Source: Protula sp. h YS-2021
Taxonomy: Eukaryota > Annelida > Polychaeta > Sabellida > Serpulidae
Assembly: GCA_949752745.1 (NCBI GenBank)
Contig: OX457027.1
Coordinates: 88,557,720-88,621,719, forward strand
DNA: 64,000 nt
Direction: 5' to 3'
Positions 24,658-34,367 of the stretch are shown piece by piece. The notes beneath the pieces were generated by a model, which did not search any database, had not been told where the DNA came from, and saw nothing but the letters and a program-made list of their open reading frames with translations. Position 1 is the stretch's first letter. Each line of letters opens with the position of its first letter. The position numbers and the translations under genes are program-made.

Positions 24658-26670
24658 TCACTGTGAAGTGGTGGACGTGCACGCGTCACCCGTTATGGTC
24701 AAGTGTCCGAGGCTTTCAGGACAGGGTTCCATTGGGTCCAATTGTTGGTTTTGGGGAACTTTAACGAATTTGACCTTTGTGAATGAGGTCGGGTGCTCAC
24801 TACAGACAAGTTTAAGACTTTTCTGTCGTTTGCACAACAGACGGCGTCTACGAAGGATCAGAAATAAGAGGATCGGGAGAATCAAGGCCATCAGGATACC
24901 GCTAAAGATCAGGCGTTCTTTCCACGCAGGATATGCTAACATAGACTGAAGCTTTTCAAAATCTTTTTCGTGATGGAGGGAACTTTCGAGGAGCTTATGT
25001 AATCGATCTATGGGTATGTCTTCTATTGTGGTCAATTCACTACGGACAGCGGCCAAATCAGCGTCGATAGAGTCAGAAGGTGGCTTAAATGCCATTGTGG
25101 AATTCCAAATATTTGGGGCCAATTTCGAGATTTCTACCTGTGCCCCAAACTTAACCTGTTGTTTTGCGGTAATGGTTCCAGAGACTTGTAATGGTATATC
25201 AAAGAAAAAGGAGGTTAATTCGCAGTCATTGTCTAGGGTAATGAGATGAATATCGGAGATCATTGTTGTTTCGACCTCTCGTTCACCTTTGTTACACCGA
25301 ATTTCAACTTCAAAGGGGTCAATAGTTGAAACGAGCCAGTTTCTTCCAAAGAGATGTTTGACAATTGGGGCACGTGTCATTGATAGGAATCTTTTCTTGC
25401 ATGTGAATTGGATTCGCTTTTCATCACGTAGGAATAGAGAGGTAACACAAACTGGGTAATCGATTACTTTAAACAGGGGTGAGCTAAATTTGCAAATGGG
25501 AGTTGCAGAGCAATGGGGCAGTTCTTCGGGTTGCAAATAAGCAAAATGGGTTTTATCAGTGGAGACAGCAAGGTAGTTACTTTCAAGAACGTATTGAGCT
25601 CCTAATTGTTGTTCAGGATCTGGCATAGGAACCTGTACAGCACGGTATATTTCATACTCGTTGTGCCTGTTCATAAGGGGAATTGCCATGACAACATGAA
25701 ATCCATTTCTGGCGGGAAGGACAGATGGTGATAGGAATTTATAGTATTTTATGAGTCCTTCCTTGTCAAGAGAATATGGAAGTCTTATATTTTGGGGTAG
25801 CTTCTGGCGTATCTTTCTCAGAACCGTAGTCAAATCAGGTGGAGAAATTAGGGATGGAGACAAACGACCTTGCACAGATGATTGTAGTTGGGTTAGCAGA
25901 TTGGTAAACGTCCGATGAATTTGTCTAATAGTGGAAGAGACCAGATTAAAAATTGCATGGAGTCGTGCGACAAGCTGGGTATAGGTTAATTCAGGTATGA
26001 TAACCATAGATACCTTATCATATAGTACAAATAATTCATCTTTAAGGCGGGCAGTGGCATTTGCGATTTTTGACAAAGCTTGGCGATTGACGCGTAATTC
26101 CGCATTGGTTTTATTGATCAGGGTAACACTTTCGGAAAGGACATGAACTACCTGCTCATTCGAACGTCCGAAGTTTACGATGGCGTCACGTAGTCGACGT
26201 ACGTTACGTTCAGTAGCCACACCAAATAGGGAGGATAACAAGTTACCAACTAAAGGTATAACGGATCTCTTTGAGCGGGGTCTAGAATAGGGAAGTACAG
26301 CTAGACTTAGCGTGTCATCAAATAACTCGCCAATAGCTCGGTATTCTTCCTCAAACTGGGTTGCTTCTTGCGCCACCAACTTTATTATATCTTCTCGTAT
26401 AATTCTTGTGGCGTCAATAGCTGAATCATTCATGTAGCTGTCGGAAGGCTTGTTGTTAGCCAGCATCTCGACAGCGTCACTAAACTGCTTAATCTGTACC
26501 AATAACCCATTAAGATGAGCTTGATACGGTTCCATCTCTACCGAGTAGGTAACAATCCAGGAGCTATACGATGCATATGCTGAATTCTCATATAGGAAAA
26601 GGGTTCCTGACTCACAGGCTGATCCATGGAGCAAAAGGTACGTCACCAGCAAAGTTCTCCAGAACGTCAT
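24658..26670 (-). CDS. env: Env-like membrane glycoprotein, baculovirus-F type
   Basis: The 670-residue protein has a hydrophobic N-terminal signal (about 1-18) and a furin-type basic site (RSKR at 132-135). A hydrophobic segment with glycines follows at once, then a long helical region, a transmembrane segment near 587-606 ended by RRRR, and a cytoplasmic tail of about 64 residues. This is the layout of the baculovirus F and insect errantivirus Env family, class I-like envelope proteins. The frame is open from ATG to TGA and begins about 100 bp after the integrase frame ends. It is probably made from a spliced subgenomic RNA, though I did not identify the sites. Assignment to the F family is by architecture, not by alignment. 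Confidence 0.82.
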   Translation of the reverse strand: MTFWRTLLVTYLLLHGSACESGTLFLYENSAYASYSSWIVTYSVEMEPYQAHLNGLLVQIKQFSDAVEMLANNKPSDSYMNDSAIDATRIIREDIIKLVAQEATQFEEEYRAIGELFDDTLSLAVLPYSRPRSKRSVIPLVGNLLSSLFGVATERNVRRLRDAIVNFGRSNEQVVHVLSESVTLINKTNAELRVNRQALSKIANATARLKDELFVLYDKVSMVIIPELTYTQLVARLHAIFNLVSSTIRQIHRTFTNLLTQLQSSVQGRLSPSLISPPDLTTVLRKIRQKLPQNIRLPYSLDKEGLIKYYKFLSPSVLPARNGFHVVMAIPLMNRHNEYEIYRAVQVPMPDPEQQLGAQYVLESNYLAVSTDKTHFAYLQPEELPHCSATPICKFSSPLFKVIDYPVCVTSLFLRDEKRIQFTCKKRFLSMTRAPIVKHLFGRNWLVSTIDPFEVEIRCNKGEREVETTMISDIHLITLDNDCELTSFFFDIPLQVSGTITAKQQVKFGAQVEISKLAPNIWNSTMAFKPPSDSIDADLAAVRSELTTIEDIPIDRLHKLLESSLHHEKDFEKLQSMLAYPAWKERLIFSGILMALILPILLFLILRRRRLLCKRQKSLKLVCSEHPTSFTKVKFVKVPQNQQLDPMEPCPESLGHLTITGDACTSTTSQ

Positions 26671-26767
26671 GTCTGTATTTTCTATAAATACAGAACCGCA
26701 TCATAGTATCAGTTCCTTGTACGATTGATACTTAGTGTGTTGGAAGTACGTGCACGGGCAATAACAT

Positions 26768-27709
26768 TTAGTCGTCAAAGACGAGACCAAAACGATTCAA
26801 TAATTCCCAAATCAATTGCGAGTCGCTCATATATGTCTTACCGATGTCCTCATCATTCCGGTAAGGTTGGCCTATCGCGGCGCAGTCAAGTTTCTGACGC
26901 TTGACTCGATCATCTACCACTACATCCCATAACAGAGGGGATCCCGGTCGTCTTTTCAGACGCAGTGGATGTAGATTTCCGTCATCGTCCCAAGTGCCCG
27001 TCCGTCGTTTGGCATTTGTATCCTCCAAATCACTCGGACCTGGAGCGGTACGTTTCAAGGCCGGTCGCTTTGGGGCGCTACACGATGGTGTGTCCTCATT
27101 CCTAGTTAGTCGAGCCGTAAGTCGAGTGGCTCTCACAGGTTGCCTTCGAGGGGGCATGGGAAGGTCTTCTTCCTCGGTCTCTTTCGTTCCTTTGGTAGTG
27201 GACTCGAGCGTACCATAGTCATCCCTTCTTTTATCCCAAACCTGTTCGGGATTGGCTGGCTTTAGGTAGTCAACATGGACTACCTTGACTATGCCAGTAT
27301 GCTGATGTTTGATGGCATAGTTTACAGGAGACTTCTGCTCTAAAATGCGATAGAAAGGTTTCCACTGCAGTTTGAGCTTCGTAGATTCTCCGGGTCTAGC
27401 GGATTTATCGTAGTAAAATACGGCGTCACCAGGCGCGAATTGTTTGTCGACAGCCGTTCTGTCCAAACGTTCCTTGTTCCTCTCACGGGCTGTTTTTAGG
27501 TTGTCCTTTGCTTCCAAATGCACATCGTGGATTCTCTGCAACATTGTGGGGACGTACTCGTCACCTAAGTAGCGTAATTTCGGTTGCAGCAAGGTGTCGA
27601 TAGGAAGAATTGGGTCACGCCCATGAAGCATCAGGAATGGTGTGAATCCGGTAGACTCATGAACTGACATGCGATAGGCATCAGCATCGCGGGAAGATAG
27701 ATGTCCCAC
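26768..27709 (-). CDS. pol: Pol 3' part: integrase C-terminal region, shifted frame
   Basis: This frame continues integrase after the break in the main pol frame. It opens without an ATG (GTG at 27,709) and overlaps the 27631-30720 frame by 79 bp. Family similarity passes from one frame to the other near 27,678-27,681, where reading must move by one base. After the catalytic core end (ESTGFTPFLMLHGRDP) it has the GPY/F-like region and a long basic, Pro/Arg-rich tail. A mutation, a sequencing error or, less likely, recoding could explain the break. Confidence 0.75.
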   Translation of the reverse strand: MGHLSSRDADAYRMSVHESTGFTPFLMLHGRDPILPIDTLLQPKLRYLGDEYVPTMLQRIHDVHLEAKDNLKTARERNKERLDRTAVDKQFAPGDAVFYYDKSARPGESTKLKLQWKPFYRILEQKSPVNYAIKHQHTGIVKVVHVDYLKPANPEQVWDKRRDDYGTLESTTKGTKETEEEDLPMPPRRQPVRATRLTARLTRNEDTPSCSAPKRPALKRTAPGPSDLEDTNAKRRTGTWDDDGNLHPLRLKRRPGSPLLWDVVVDDRVKRQKLDCAAIGQPYRNDEDIGKTYMSDSQLIWELLNRFGLVFDD

Positions 27710-30700
27710 TGAGTAGGATCATTGCAGACATACTTTGCAAGGACGTCATTTATATAACGGTGGAACCGTTCGATTCGTCCGTTTGTCTGGGGACGGTACG
27801 GGGACGTTTTGACATGGAAGATTTTCATCCTCTCTGTCAAAGTGGAAATGATTCCATTTACGAATTCAGTGCCCCTATCGGACAAAATGACGCGAGGACA
27901 CGAATGTCGGGGAATGACGTGATTCAAGAGCAAGGCGGCGACTGTTTCGGCAGTTTTGTCGGGGACGGCAAAAGCCTCAGGCCACGATGTCAGATGATCT
28001 ATCAGGGTGACAATGTATCGATTTCCATTTTGGGTGACTGGGTAAGGTCCACAGGTATCGATTGCAATCATCTCGAAGGGGTAGTCCGGTATTGGCATGT
28101 CTTGCATTGGCGCATGATCCTTTTTCAAACGCCTCGCGCGACATACATCACAAGAAGTGGCGTATTGGACTACGTCTCGGTACATATTGGGCCAGTAGTA
28201 CCGTGTTCTGAGCTTTTCATATGTTTTTGCAGCACTGACATGACCCCCTCCAAATTCGGAGTCGTGAAAGTGCTCGAAGACACACTTTGAGTATCTAGGG
28301 GGAACTACCAACTGCGTGCGTCGGTTGTTATCCCTCCTTGTGGGCGCTGCTATATGATATAGCAGGCCATCTAATTCGATGTAGTCACTAGGTGGGTCAT
28401 CACCTGCTAGAGCTTCGAATATATGGGAGATGGCTTCGTCTTCTCGTTGTGCTTCTTCGAAATCGGCGAGGTTTACGGGAAGAGTTTCTGCCTCATCTGG
28501 TTCTTTTTGTGGCTGTTCTTCTACCTCAGGAAGTGGATCTTCCTTGGAGAATCCGGTTCGCTCGGTTGTGTCGAGTACCCATATTTCTTCATCCACCTGC
28601 TGTTTCGTGATGCGTGACAGCATATCGGCGGTGATGTTGGTTTTACCAGTTTTGTATTCGATATCACAGCCGTATTCACTCAGCATTATTGCCCAACGCT
28701 GAATTCGTGCGTTGCGCATCTCGCAAGTGAATAGTGAACGAAGTGGCTTGTGATCTGTGTAGATGGTAAACTTGGTACCGAGCAAGTAGTGACGTAATTT
28801 ATTCACAGCGTAAATGATGGCATAGGCTTCGCGCTCAATAGTAGCCCATTTTTGTTGGCCAGGGGAGAGCTGTTTAGACACATATTGCACTACTCTCTCA
28901 CCATCGGGGAATTCTTGGCTTAGAACAGCACCTACAGCATACAAACTTGCGTCCGTATATAGCTTATAAGGCTGATCTAATTGGGGGTGTGCTAAGACAG
29001 GGGCTTGACAAAGGGCACTTTTTAGAGCATTGAAGGACGTTTCGCATTCGGATGTCCAAGCAAAACGTGCGTTTTTACGCGTGAGTTGTGTAAGGGGTCG
29101 GATTAGATCGCTAAACCCTTCGATAAAGCGGCGGTAATACGACGCCATTCCTACGAACGAGCGAACACCTCTAACTGTTGAGGGTGATTTCAAGCTTTTG
29201 ATGACTTCAACCTTCTCCGGGTCTGGTTCAAGACCTTCTTCCGAAATAACATGGCCCAAGAAGCTGACTTTCTTGACTACGAAGTTGCATTTCGATGGCT
29301 TCAAACGCAAGTTTGCTTGTCTTAGCCTTCGAAAGATGATATCAAGGTGCTCCATATGCTCCTTGATGCCAGATGAGTACACGATTATATCGTCCAGATA
29401 CGCGAAAGCAAAGCGATTGAGAGCGTCTCCTAAGACCTTATTCATGAGTTCCTGAAAGACAGGCGGGGCTGAGCAAAGTCCAAAAGGTAGGACATTGAAT
29501 TCGTATAAACCTCTATGGCACACAAAAGCGGTCTTTTCTTTATCTTCCTCAGCTACTTCGATTTGCCAGTAGCCGCTCTTGAGGTCAAGACAAGAAAATA
29601 TCTTTGCGTTATTGAGGGAGGAAAGGATGTCAGAGATATCGGGTAAGGGGTACGAATTCTTGTGGGTAACATTGTTGACTTTCCGGTAGTCTACGCACAT
29701 GCGCTTGCTACCATCTTTCTTCGGGACAATAACTATAGGACTTGCCCAAGGGCTGGTGCTTGGACGTATAATCCGGGCGTCTAGCATTTCATCAAGCTGT
29801 TTTTCAATTTGAGGTCGCTGGGAAAATGGGGTGCGATAGGGTCGCTGTTTGATTGGTGGATTATCCTTGGTGTCGATTTTCATTTTTACCAAATTAGTTT
29901 TTCCGAGTTCAAGGTCCTTTTCAGCAAATAGATCTATGTTTTTCATAAGAAAGGCTTGAAAACGGGGGCGTTCCTCTTTAGGGATGTGTCCTAGATCAAA
30001 ATTCATTTTCGATTGGGTGGTTTTTGGGATATCTTGTTTTTCAACTGAATTTATTTCTTTTTCCTCATTTAGAAATGGTTCGGCTACCGCTATAGCCTGT
30101 CCACCTCGTACACGAAATGTGCGGGTGGTGTCATTCTTGACCAATAGAACCACTTTTTTTCCTTTTGTGGCGTCCGCCAGAACATTGGGTGCTAGGAGGC
30201 CAGGTTGGTCAACGAAGGGGGAACTATTATCTAACGGGGTAAGTATACATTCACCGATTTTATCGCTCGCTACAGTACCTGGGATAAGTACAGAGGACTG
30301 GGAAGGTACGAAAACGCTTTGTGTTGCTGTGACTAGGGAGACTAAGTCGGTCTCATCTCGCTTATCTTTCAGCATGACAACAGAAGACCCAACACTTATG
30401 GTCTTCCTCTGAAAGTCCCATCTAATATCGTGCTGGGTGAGGAAATCACTCCCCAATATTATCGGTTTACGCATGCTCGACACAACTATAAAGCTATGCG
30501 ATATATGCTTCTTTCCGACAACGAAACTGAGGGTTGATTTACCTAGAACTGACAGTTCCTGTCCGGTGACACTCGTAAGACTGATGCCATTGTTACGATC
30601 TAACGCGGATTTAAATTGCTTAGGCAAGCTTTTGAATAATTTCAAGGAGATTAGTGAAACATCAGCTCCAGTGTCAAGGAGAGCAGAGACTTCAGTTCTT

Positions 30701-30720
30701 CCGAAACGCAATGGGCACAT
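27631..30720 (-). CDS. pol: Pol polyprotein: protease, RT, RNase H, integrase (N-terminal part)
   Basis: Domains in order are: retropepsin-like aspartic protease (LLDTGADVS, residues 14-22); a linker; reverse transcriptase with YLDD at 441-444; RNase H with YTDASLYAVGAVL and YTDHKPL; then integrase with an HHCC zinc finger (H-H then CDVC) and the first catalytic aspartate in IDTCGPYP. A second catalytic segment is in LSDRGTEF. The frame is closed by a premature stop soon after this at 27,631. Upstream of the ATG it stays open through the gag stop to about 30,838, in the -1 frame relative to gag, so expression by -1 frameshifting is likely. An imperfect slippery GGAAAAC lies just before the gag TAG. 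Confidence 0.92.
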   Translation of the reverse strand: MCPLRFGRTEVSALLDTGADVSLISLKLFKSLPKQFKSALDRNNGISLTSVTGQELSVLGKSTLSFVVGKKHISHSFIVVSSMRKPIILGSDFLTQHDIRWDFQRKTISVGSSVVMLKDKRDETDLVSLVTATQSVFVPSQSSVLIPGTVASDKIGECILTPLDNSSPFVDQPGLLAPNVLADATKGKKVVLLVKNDTTRTFRVRGGQAIAVAEPFLNEEKEINSVEKQDIPKTTQSKMNFDLGHIPKEERPRFQAFLMKNIDLFAEKDLELGKTNLVKMKIDTKDNPPIKQRPYRTPFSQRPQIEKQLDEMLDARIIRPSTSPWASPIVIVPKKDGSKRMCVDYRKVNNVTHKNSYPLPDISDILSSLNNAKIFSCLDLKSGYWQIEVAEEDKEKTAFVCHRGLYEFNVLPFGLCSAPPVFQELMNKVLGDALNRFAFAYLDDIIVYSSGIKEHMEHLDIIFRRLRQANLRLKPSKCNFVVKKVSFLGHVISEEGLEPDPEKVEVIKSLKSPSTVRGVRSFVGMASYYRRFIEGFSDLIRPLTQLTRKNARFAWTSECETSFNALKSALCQAPVLAHPQLDQPYKLYTDASLYAVGAVLSQEFPDGERVVQYVSKQLSPGQQKWATIEREAYAIIYAVNKLRHYLLGTKFTIYTDHKPLRSLFTCEMRNARIQRWAIMLSEYGCDIEYKTGKTNITADMLSRITKQQVDEEIWVLDTTERTGFSKEDPLPEVEEQPQKEPDEAETLPVNLADFEEAQREDEAISHIFEALAGDDPPSDYIELDGLLYHIAAPTRRDNNRRTQLVVPPRYSKCVFEHFHDSEFGGGHVSAAKTYEKLRTRYYWPNMYRDVVQYATSCDVCRARRLKKDHAPMQDMPIPDYPFEMIAIDTCGPYPVTQNGNRYIVTLIDHLTSWPEAFAVPDKTAETVAALLLNHVIPRHSCPRVILSDRGTEFVNGIISTLTERMKIFHVKTSPYRPQTNGRIERFHRYINDVLAKYVCNDPTQWDIYLPAMLMPIACQFMSLPDSHHS

Positions 30721-30797
30721 TTTTGCCCATTTAGATTCTCCGGCAGAACTATCGTAGGCACCCAGAACCGAGTTCTGCGTCGCGGAGCTAGGTGCTA

Positions 30798-31838
30798 CTA
30801 GTTTTCCGACTTTGAAAATCTGTTTTCCTTTCTGGAAAACCTATTTTCAGGTCTGGAAGAAAACTTAGTCGTCGGCTGGTCACGTTTCCGTTTCTTACAT
30901 TCTTTGTAGACGTGACCCACAACTTTGCAGTAATTGCAAATAGGTTTCCCGTCCGATGTCCACTGATTCGGGCTGAATCTGGCTCCGGGTCGGCTAGGTC
31001 TTTGTTGCTGGGAGGCATGATCAGAGTTCGTTCTATGGTCGATTTTTGCTATCAAGTAGTCGAGTTTATCGTCAATACAGGGAGGTGGAGGCTGCGTTGG
31101 TGGAGGTTTCATTATCTCCTCGAGGCAGCTACATAGCTGTTCGACCTTGTGACTCAAATCGGTTGATTTGTTGCGACCAGCAACAGCATCGACATCCATG
31201 GGCTCCTCGGTCCCACGGCGAAGCGAAAAATGCTTCCCGGCCTGCTGTTCGCGTGCAGCAGTTTGCACAGCCGCATCGAACTGCTGTGGCCTCGTGCGAA
31301 TCAAACGCTTAGCGATAGAGTCATCAAGGACACCATCGATTAGCGTTTCGATCAATGAATTTTGAATGATCGGTTGATTACGGTCCAGATTAGGGTATGC
31401 CTCCTCGGATAAGCTCCTAATCCTTTCCGCAAAGGACTGTATCGACTCACCTTTCTTCTGTTTGAGGCGCCTCAACTTTTGCAGTGCTATATGAGCGTCA
31501 CTAATGTCGCTATACTGAGCAGTTAATAGCTGGCGTAATTGTTGCCAATTAATGTGGGGGTTATTTCTAAGGGTACGGGATAGGTGATCGGCTGCTGGGC
31601 CTTTAAGGGATTCAAAACAGAGGGCTTTTATGGTGTTGTCGTCTGCGTTAACGGCTTGCGCCACACGTTCTATATCGTTCAGCCACTCGCGGAAACGGCG
31701 TCCGCCGTCGCCATTAAAATCGCATACTCGTTTGCCAAGTCTGCCTGCCCGCAGCTCCATTTGAAGCTGTCGGAAGGAGTTTTGTAAGGCTTGTATCGGG
31801 ACGTCATGTTGGAGTTGTTGTTGACCTGCCTCAGCCAT
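30798..31838 (-). CDS. gag: Gag: capsid and nucleocapsid
   Basis: The 346-residue protein begins at an ATG close to the leader end. It carries a retrotransposon-gag capsid region (FREWLNDIERVAQ followed by LKGPAADHL and FAERIRSLSEEAYP, about residues 45-150). A CCHC zinc knuckle, CNYCKVVGHVYKEC, lies at about 301-314. It ends in a basic Arg/Lys/Ser repeat tail. The UAG stop overlaps the open pol frame, as expected for a frameshift junction. Confidence 0.9.
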   Translation of the reverse strand: MAEAGQQQLQHDVPIQALQNSFRQLQMELRAGRLGKRVCDFNGDGGRRFREWLNDIERVAQAVNADDNTIKALCFESLKGPAADHLSRTLRNNPHINWQQLRQLLTAQYSDISDAHIALQKLRRLKQKKGESIQSFAERIRSLSEEAYPNLDRNQPIIQNSLIETLIDGVLDDSIAKRLIRTRPQQFDAAVQTAAREQQAGKHFSLRRGTEEPMDVDAVAGRNKSTDLSHKVEQLCSCLEEIMKPPPTQPPPPCIDDKLDYLIAKIDHRTNSDHASQQQRPSRPGARFSPNQWTSDGKPICNYCKVVGHVYKECKKRKRDQPTTKFSSRPENRFSRKENRFSKSEN

Positions 31839-32013
31839 TATTGAATTTTATGGCTAAGTATATATATTTCACGACTCAATTGATTTAGGTATTTAGGTAT
31901 TCAAATCAGTGGTAGCCAAAGACCTGTAGCGATATCACTAACAGCTAAAGATAAAAATTTTTGGGTTGGGTTAAAGCCTCGAGCACGTGACTTACAACAC
32001 ACAATTAAAACAA

Positions 32014-32253
32014 TTAAAAATAGGGAAGACTATTGTACCGCTTATAAAATTTTTTCCATACGTGAAGGACATGTGACAGAGAATTACCAGTAATATAAAT
32101 ACACTTATCGGGTCCGTCTACCATACAAACACAATCTCTATCCAACGCAAAGTCTACCAATTTGTTGACGACTGTCTGTACACTATCGTTAAACCGTTCG
32201 GCAAAGAAACCAAAATGGAATTTAATCGTACTGTGGGATTCAGAGAACTCCAT
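32014..32253 (-). CDS. Small frame 2 before gag, unknown
   Basis: This 79-residue frame starts with an ATG directly after the TAA of the frame at 32254-32565 and in the same reading frame. It is rich in aromatics and hydrophobics (FHFGFFAERF, CVCMVDGPDKC) and looks like a small folded domain. Its place in the untranslated leader of the element, before gag, is unusual for Ty3/gypsy. It may be a separate accessory protein or the second half of a readthrough product. No family is recognised. Confidence 0.45.
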   Translation of the reverse strand: MEFSESHSTIKFHFGFFAERFNDSVQTVVNKLVDFALDRDCVCMVDGPDKCIYITGNSLSHVLHVWKKFYKRYNSLPYF

Positions 32254-32565
32254 TTACTCGCTATCGGAGGAAATTTCAATGATTTCGTGCCGTTTGGCGG
32301 GAGGTGAGCTAAATTTCGAGGTCGACTGAGCGGTGGAAGATGGTGTATTTTGACGTTTCACTGCTTTTGCAAGCTGCGACCAAGGGCCGGTATGCATCCG
32401 AGCCGTTGGTTTATGTACGGTACACTTCTGGGGATTTTCTTTACCAGAGGTGGTCTCAGCCAAAACTTTGAGATACTGGGGTTGTGCGTTAAGCGCTTTT
32501 AATAACCACCCTTCTGTAACTTTGCAACCGCAGGGTAAACACTGAATTTTAGGCTCGCCCGACAT
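32254..32565 (-). CDS. Small frame 1 before gag, Cys motif and SUMO-interaction-like tail
   Basis: This 103-residue frame starts at ATG 32,565. Near the N-terminus it has CLPCGC and later KCTVH, a possible zinc site. It then runs through a Ser/Pro/Lys-rich linker into a C-terminus EIIEISSDSE, a hydrophobic core followed by acidic and Ser residues typical of SUMO-interaction motifs. A single in-frame TAA separates it from the frame at 32014-32253. Function is unknown; the motif readings are inferences. Confidence 0.45.
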   Translation of the reverse strand: MSGEPKIQCLPCGCKVTEGWLLKALNAQPQYLKVLAETTSGKENPQKCTVHKPTARMHTGPWSQLAKAVKRQNTPSSTAQSTSKFSSPPAKRHEIIEISSDSE

Positions 32566-33279
32566 AGAACTGTTGGAGTGCTCAGGAGGAACTATGTGCA
32601 GCTAATTTTAGATACCGCCACACTATCCAAATACTGGGCCACGTATGGTCAGAACAATTTGTACTATTAGCGGTTACTAATATCTCGTTAGTGGGCCTGC
32701 TCAGAAAAAGGTGGGGGTAAAGGGTAAGTAAAATGTTCCTAAAATATACAACGCATCCACTAGATAGGGTACAAGGGGTGTCAGTTAGGACTGGAATTTC
32801 CATATACTTATTTAACGATGTCCCCACTAATTTTCTTTCCCTTAAAATTTTCTATGTGATATTTTCCGTAACTTTTGACCATAAACCTTTGACTGAAATA
32901 CCGGGCATTACATTGCCAAATACCGTATCTTTAACAACCTTACAATGCGATATTAGAAAATAGATGAACAATACCCTCGATAACTTATAAATCAGTTCAG
33001 TTCTGACGTTGAAATACCGCAGGGTGACGATCTTGATCTTCGGGGTTGGGTCTGTAGGTTTGCTTGCCTAGCTCAATGATTCCGGGCCGACATCGGGACT
33101 TGCTTCCTTCAGGCTTGTTTGTTCTTCGGTTCTTCAGGTTTTCCTTGTAGCTGTCTTGGATTTTGCTGTCTTGAAACGCGCTCTTCTCTTTCTTTGTTTT
33201 TAATTTTTGGTGTTAATTTATCCAAATTGCTCGCTGTTTATTTATTTTTGTTGTTTGTTATTTGAGTTCTTTCAAAACT
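32566..33279 (-). other. Leader of the retrotransposon
   Basis: This stretch lies between primer binding site and the first small frame. It presumably holds packaging signals. One 81-codon frame (32,582-32,827) has no family resemblance and I do not call it. Confidence 0.4.
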
Positions 33280-33297
33280 ATCCTGGTCACGGCACCA
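33280..33297 (-). other. Primer binding site, tRNA-His-like
   Basis: The plus strand reads ATCCTGGTCACGGCACCA. This matches the 3' end of an animal tRNA-His (TCACGGC acceptor strand plus CCA), so the minus strand is complementary to that primer over 18 nt. It lies 5 nt inside the 5' LTR, the standard place. The tRNA identity is from memory of the family. Confidence 0.75.
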
Positions 33298-33302
33298 AAT
33301 TA

Positions 33303-34005
33303 TGTAGCACGGTTGGTCAGAGTGCTACGGGTTTTCCATAAATGAGAGCCGGTCGGTAATGAAGACAATAAAAAGCTGTACCACTGACAACTAAACTACA
33401 TTTATTAATATCTCATTTTTACATTAAAGTTCCAATATTCTTCTTCGCGTTGTGTTTTAGTTAATGCTTTATAAGTTTTCCAGGCTGATGATTAGTTAAC
33501 CATCGAATTTTAAAAGTGTCAAGTCCAGCGAGCACGAGCAAGAGCGTTAATACAGAGTGATGTTGTCAGTAGTCTTCGACCGAACTCCGAGGGGCAGAGG
33601 AGCGGCGGTTTCTTTTATATCATTTTGTGACATAGTTTCGAGAACGAGGCTGTGACGTAAGTTAATGGGCTTGTTTTCGAGTTTGGGCTCTTTGTCTTTC
33701 TCTGGGAGAAAGCAGATGTCCAAAGTTATGGTTATGGCCTGTCACGGGGTAATTTTACTCACTGACCTGACATAAAGATAAACTGGTTCCGCCATAAAGC
33801 TAATTTATTTGAAGAATTAATGAGAGGGATATCCTTGCAGGTGTTCCTAATAGCTTTCTTTATGGCTCTTGTGGTAATTAATCTAGGCGTTGAATAATTA
33901 CGGCTCAAGTTACAAAGGGGTAAGCTTACAATTTCCATCTATCTTGCTCATACTTTCATGGTCACAAAAGTCTGAAAAGGGAATCATTTGAACTACCATT
34001 TTACA
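33303..34005 (-). repeat. LTR (5' LTR of the minus-strand element)
   Basis: This is the 703-bp partner of 23627-24329, TG...CA ended, with no difference seen by eye. It carries the TATA box and AATAAA in the same relative places and would drive transcription leftward through gag-pol-env. Confidence 0.93.
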
Positions 34006-34009
34006 AACA
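34006..34009. repeat. Target site duplication AACA, right
   Basis: This is the second copy of AACA, directly after the right LTR. Confidence 0.85.
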
Positions 34010-34207
34010 TCTATTCATCTTTAACTAACAAAAGTACATAGTTATGTTTCCCTTAACCCCGCAACCCACTTGGGACTTAACAAGCCTTACGGGATTAAAC
34101 AATTCGCAAACAGAAGGATTTATGTTTGTTGATATTACCAGGGAGATAAGCACACAACCCTGAAAAGATGGCGCCATTGCTTTTCTGAATTACACGGGTT
34201 CTTCATA

Positions 34208-34367
34208 CAGTAAAACCTATAACTGAGCCTGAAAAATTATGCTCGGTGTCCTGAACAGGCTCTGATATTATATAGAAACCAATGGAAAATTAAAGAGTCT
34301 GATATATTTTGTCCGAATTAGGGAGTTATCCACATTGTACAGGTTTGTTCGGCTGTAGGTTTTACTG
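34208..34367. mobile_element. 160-bp pogo-like MITE
   Basis: The ends are inverted (CAGTAAAACCTA and TAGGTTTTACTG) and TA lies on both sides (34206-34207 and 34368-34369). TA duplication plus CAG...CTG ends is the Tc1/mariner-pogo pattern. It has no coding capacity and is related to the relic at 7750-7944. Confidence 0.65.

Larger units (their letters stand above)
23627..34005 (-). mobile_element. Ty3/gypsy LTR retrotransposon with env
   Basis: The element is 10,379 bp. Its order on the minus strand is LTR, tRNA-His-type primer site, two small frames, gag, protease-RT-RNaseH-integrase, env, purine tract, LTR. Protease before RT and integrase after RNase H is the Ty3/gypsy order, and env after pol makes it retrovirus-like (errantivirus-type organisation). 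The LTRs look identical and the AACA duplication is intact. The one visible lesion is a reading-frame break in integrase near 27,680. Confidence 0.93.

Noticed and set aside
27760..28290. 176-codon plus-strand frame opposite pol
   Set aside because: It is a shadow of the integrase coding strand and starts without a promoter or domain.
32582..32827. 81-codon frame in the retrotransposon leader
   Set aside because: No motif, and it lies where untranslated leader is expected.
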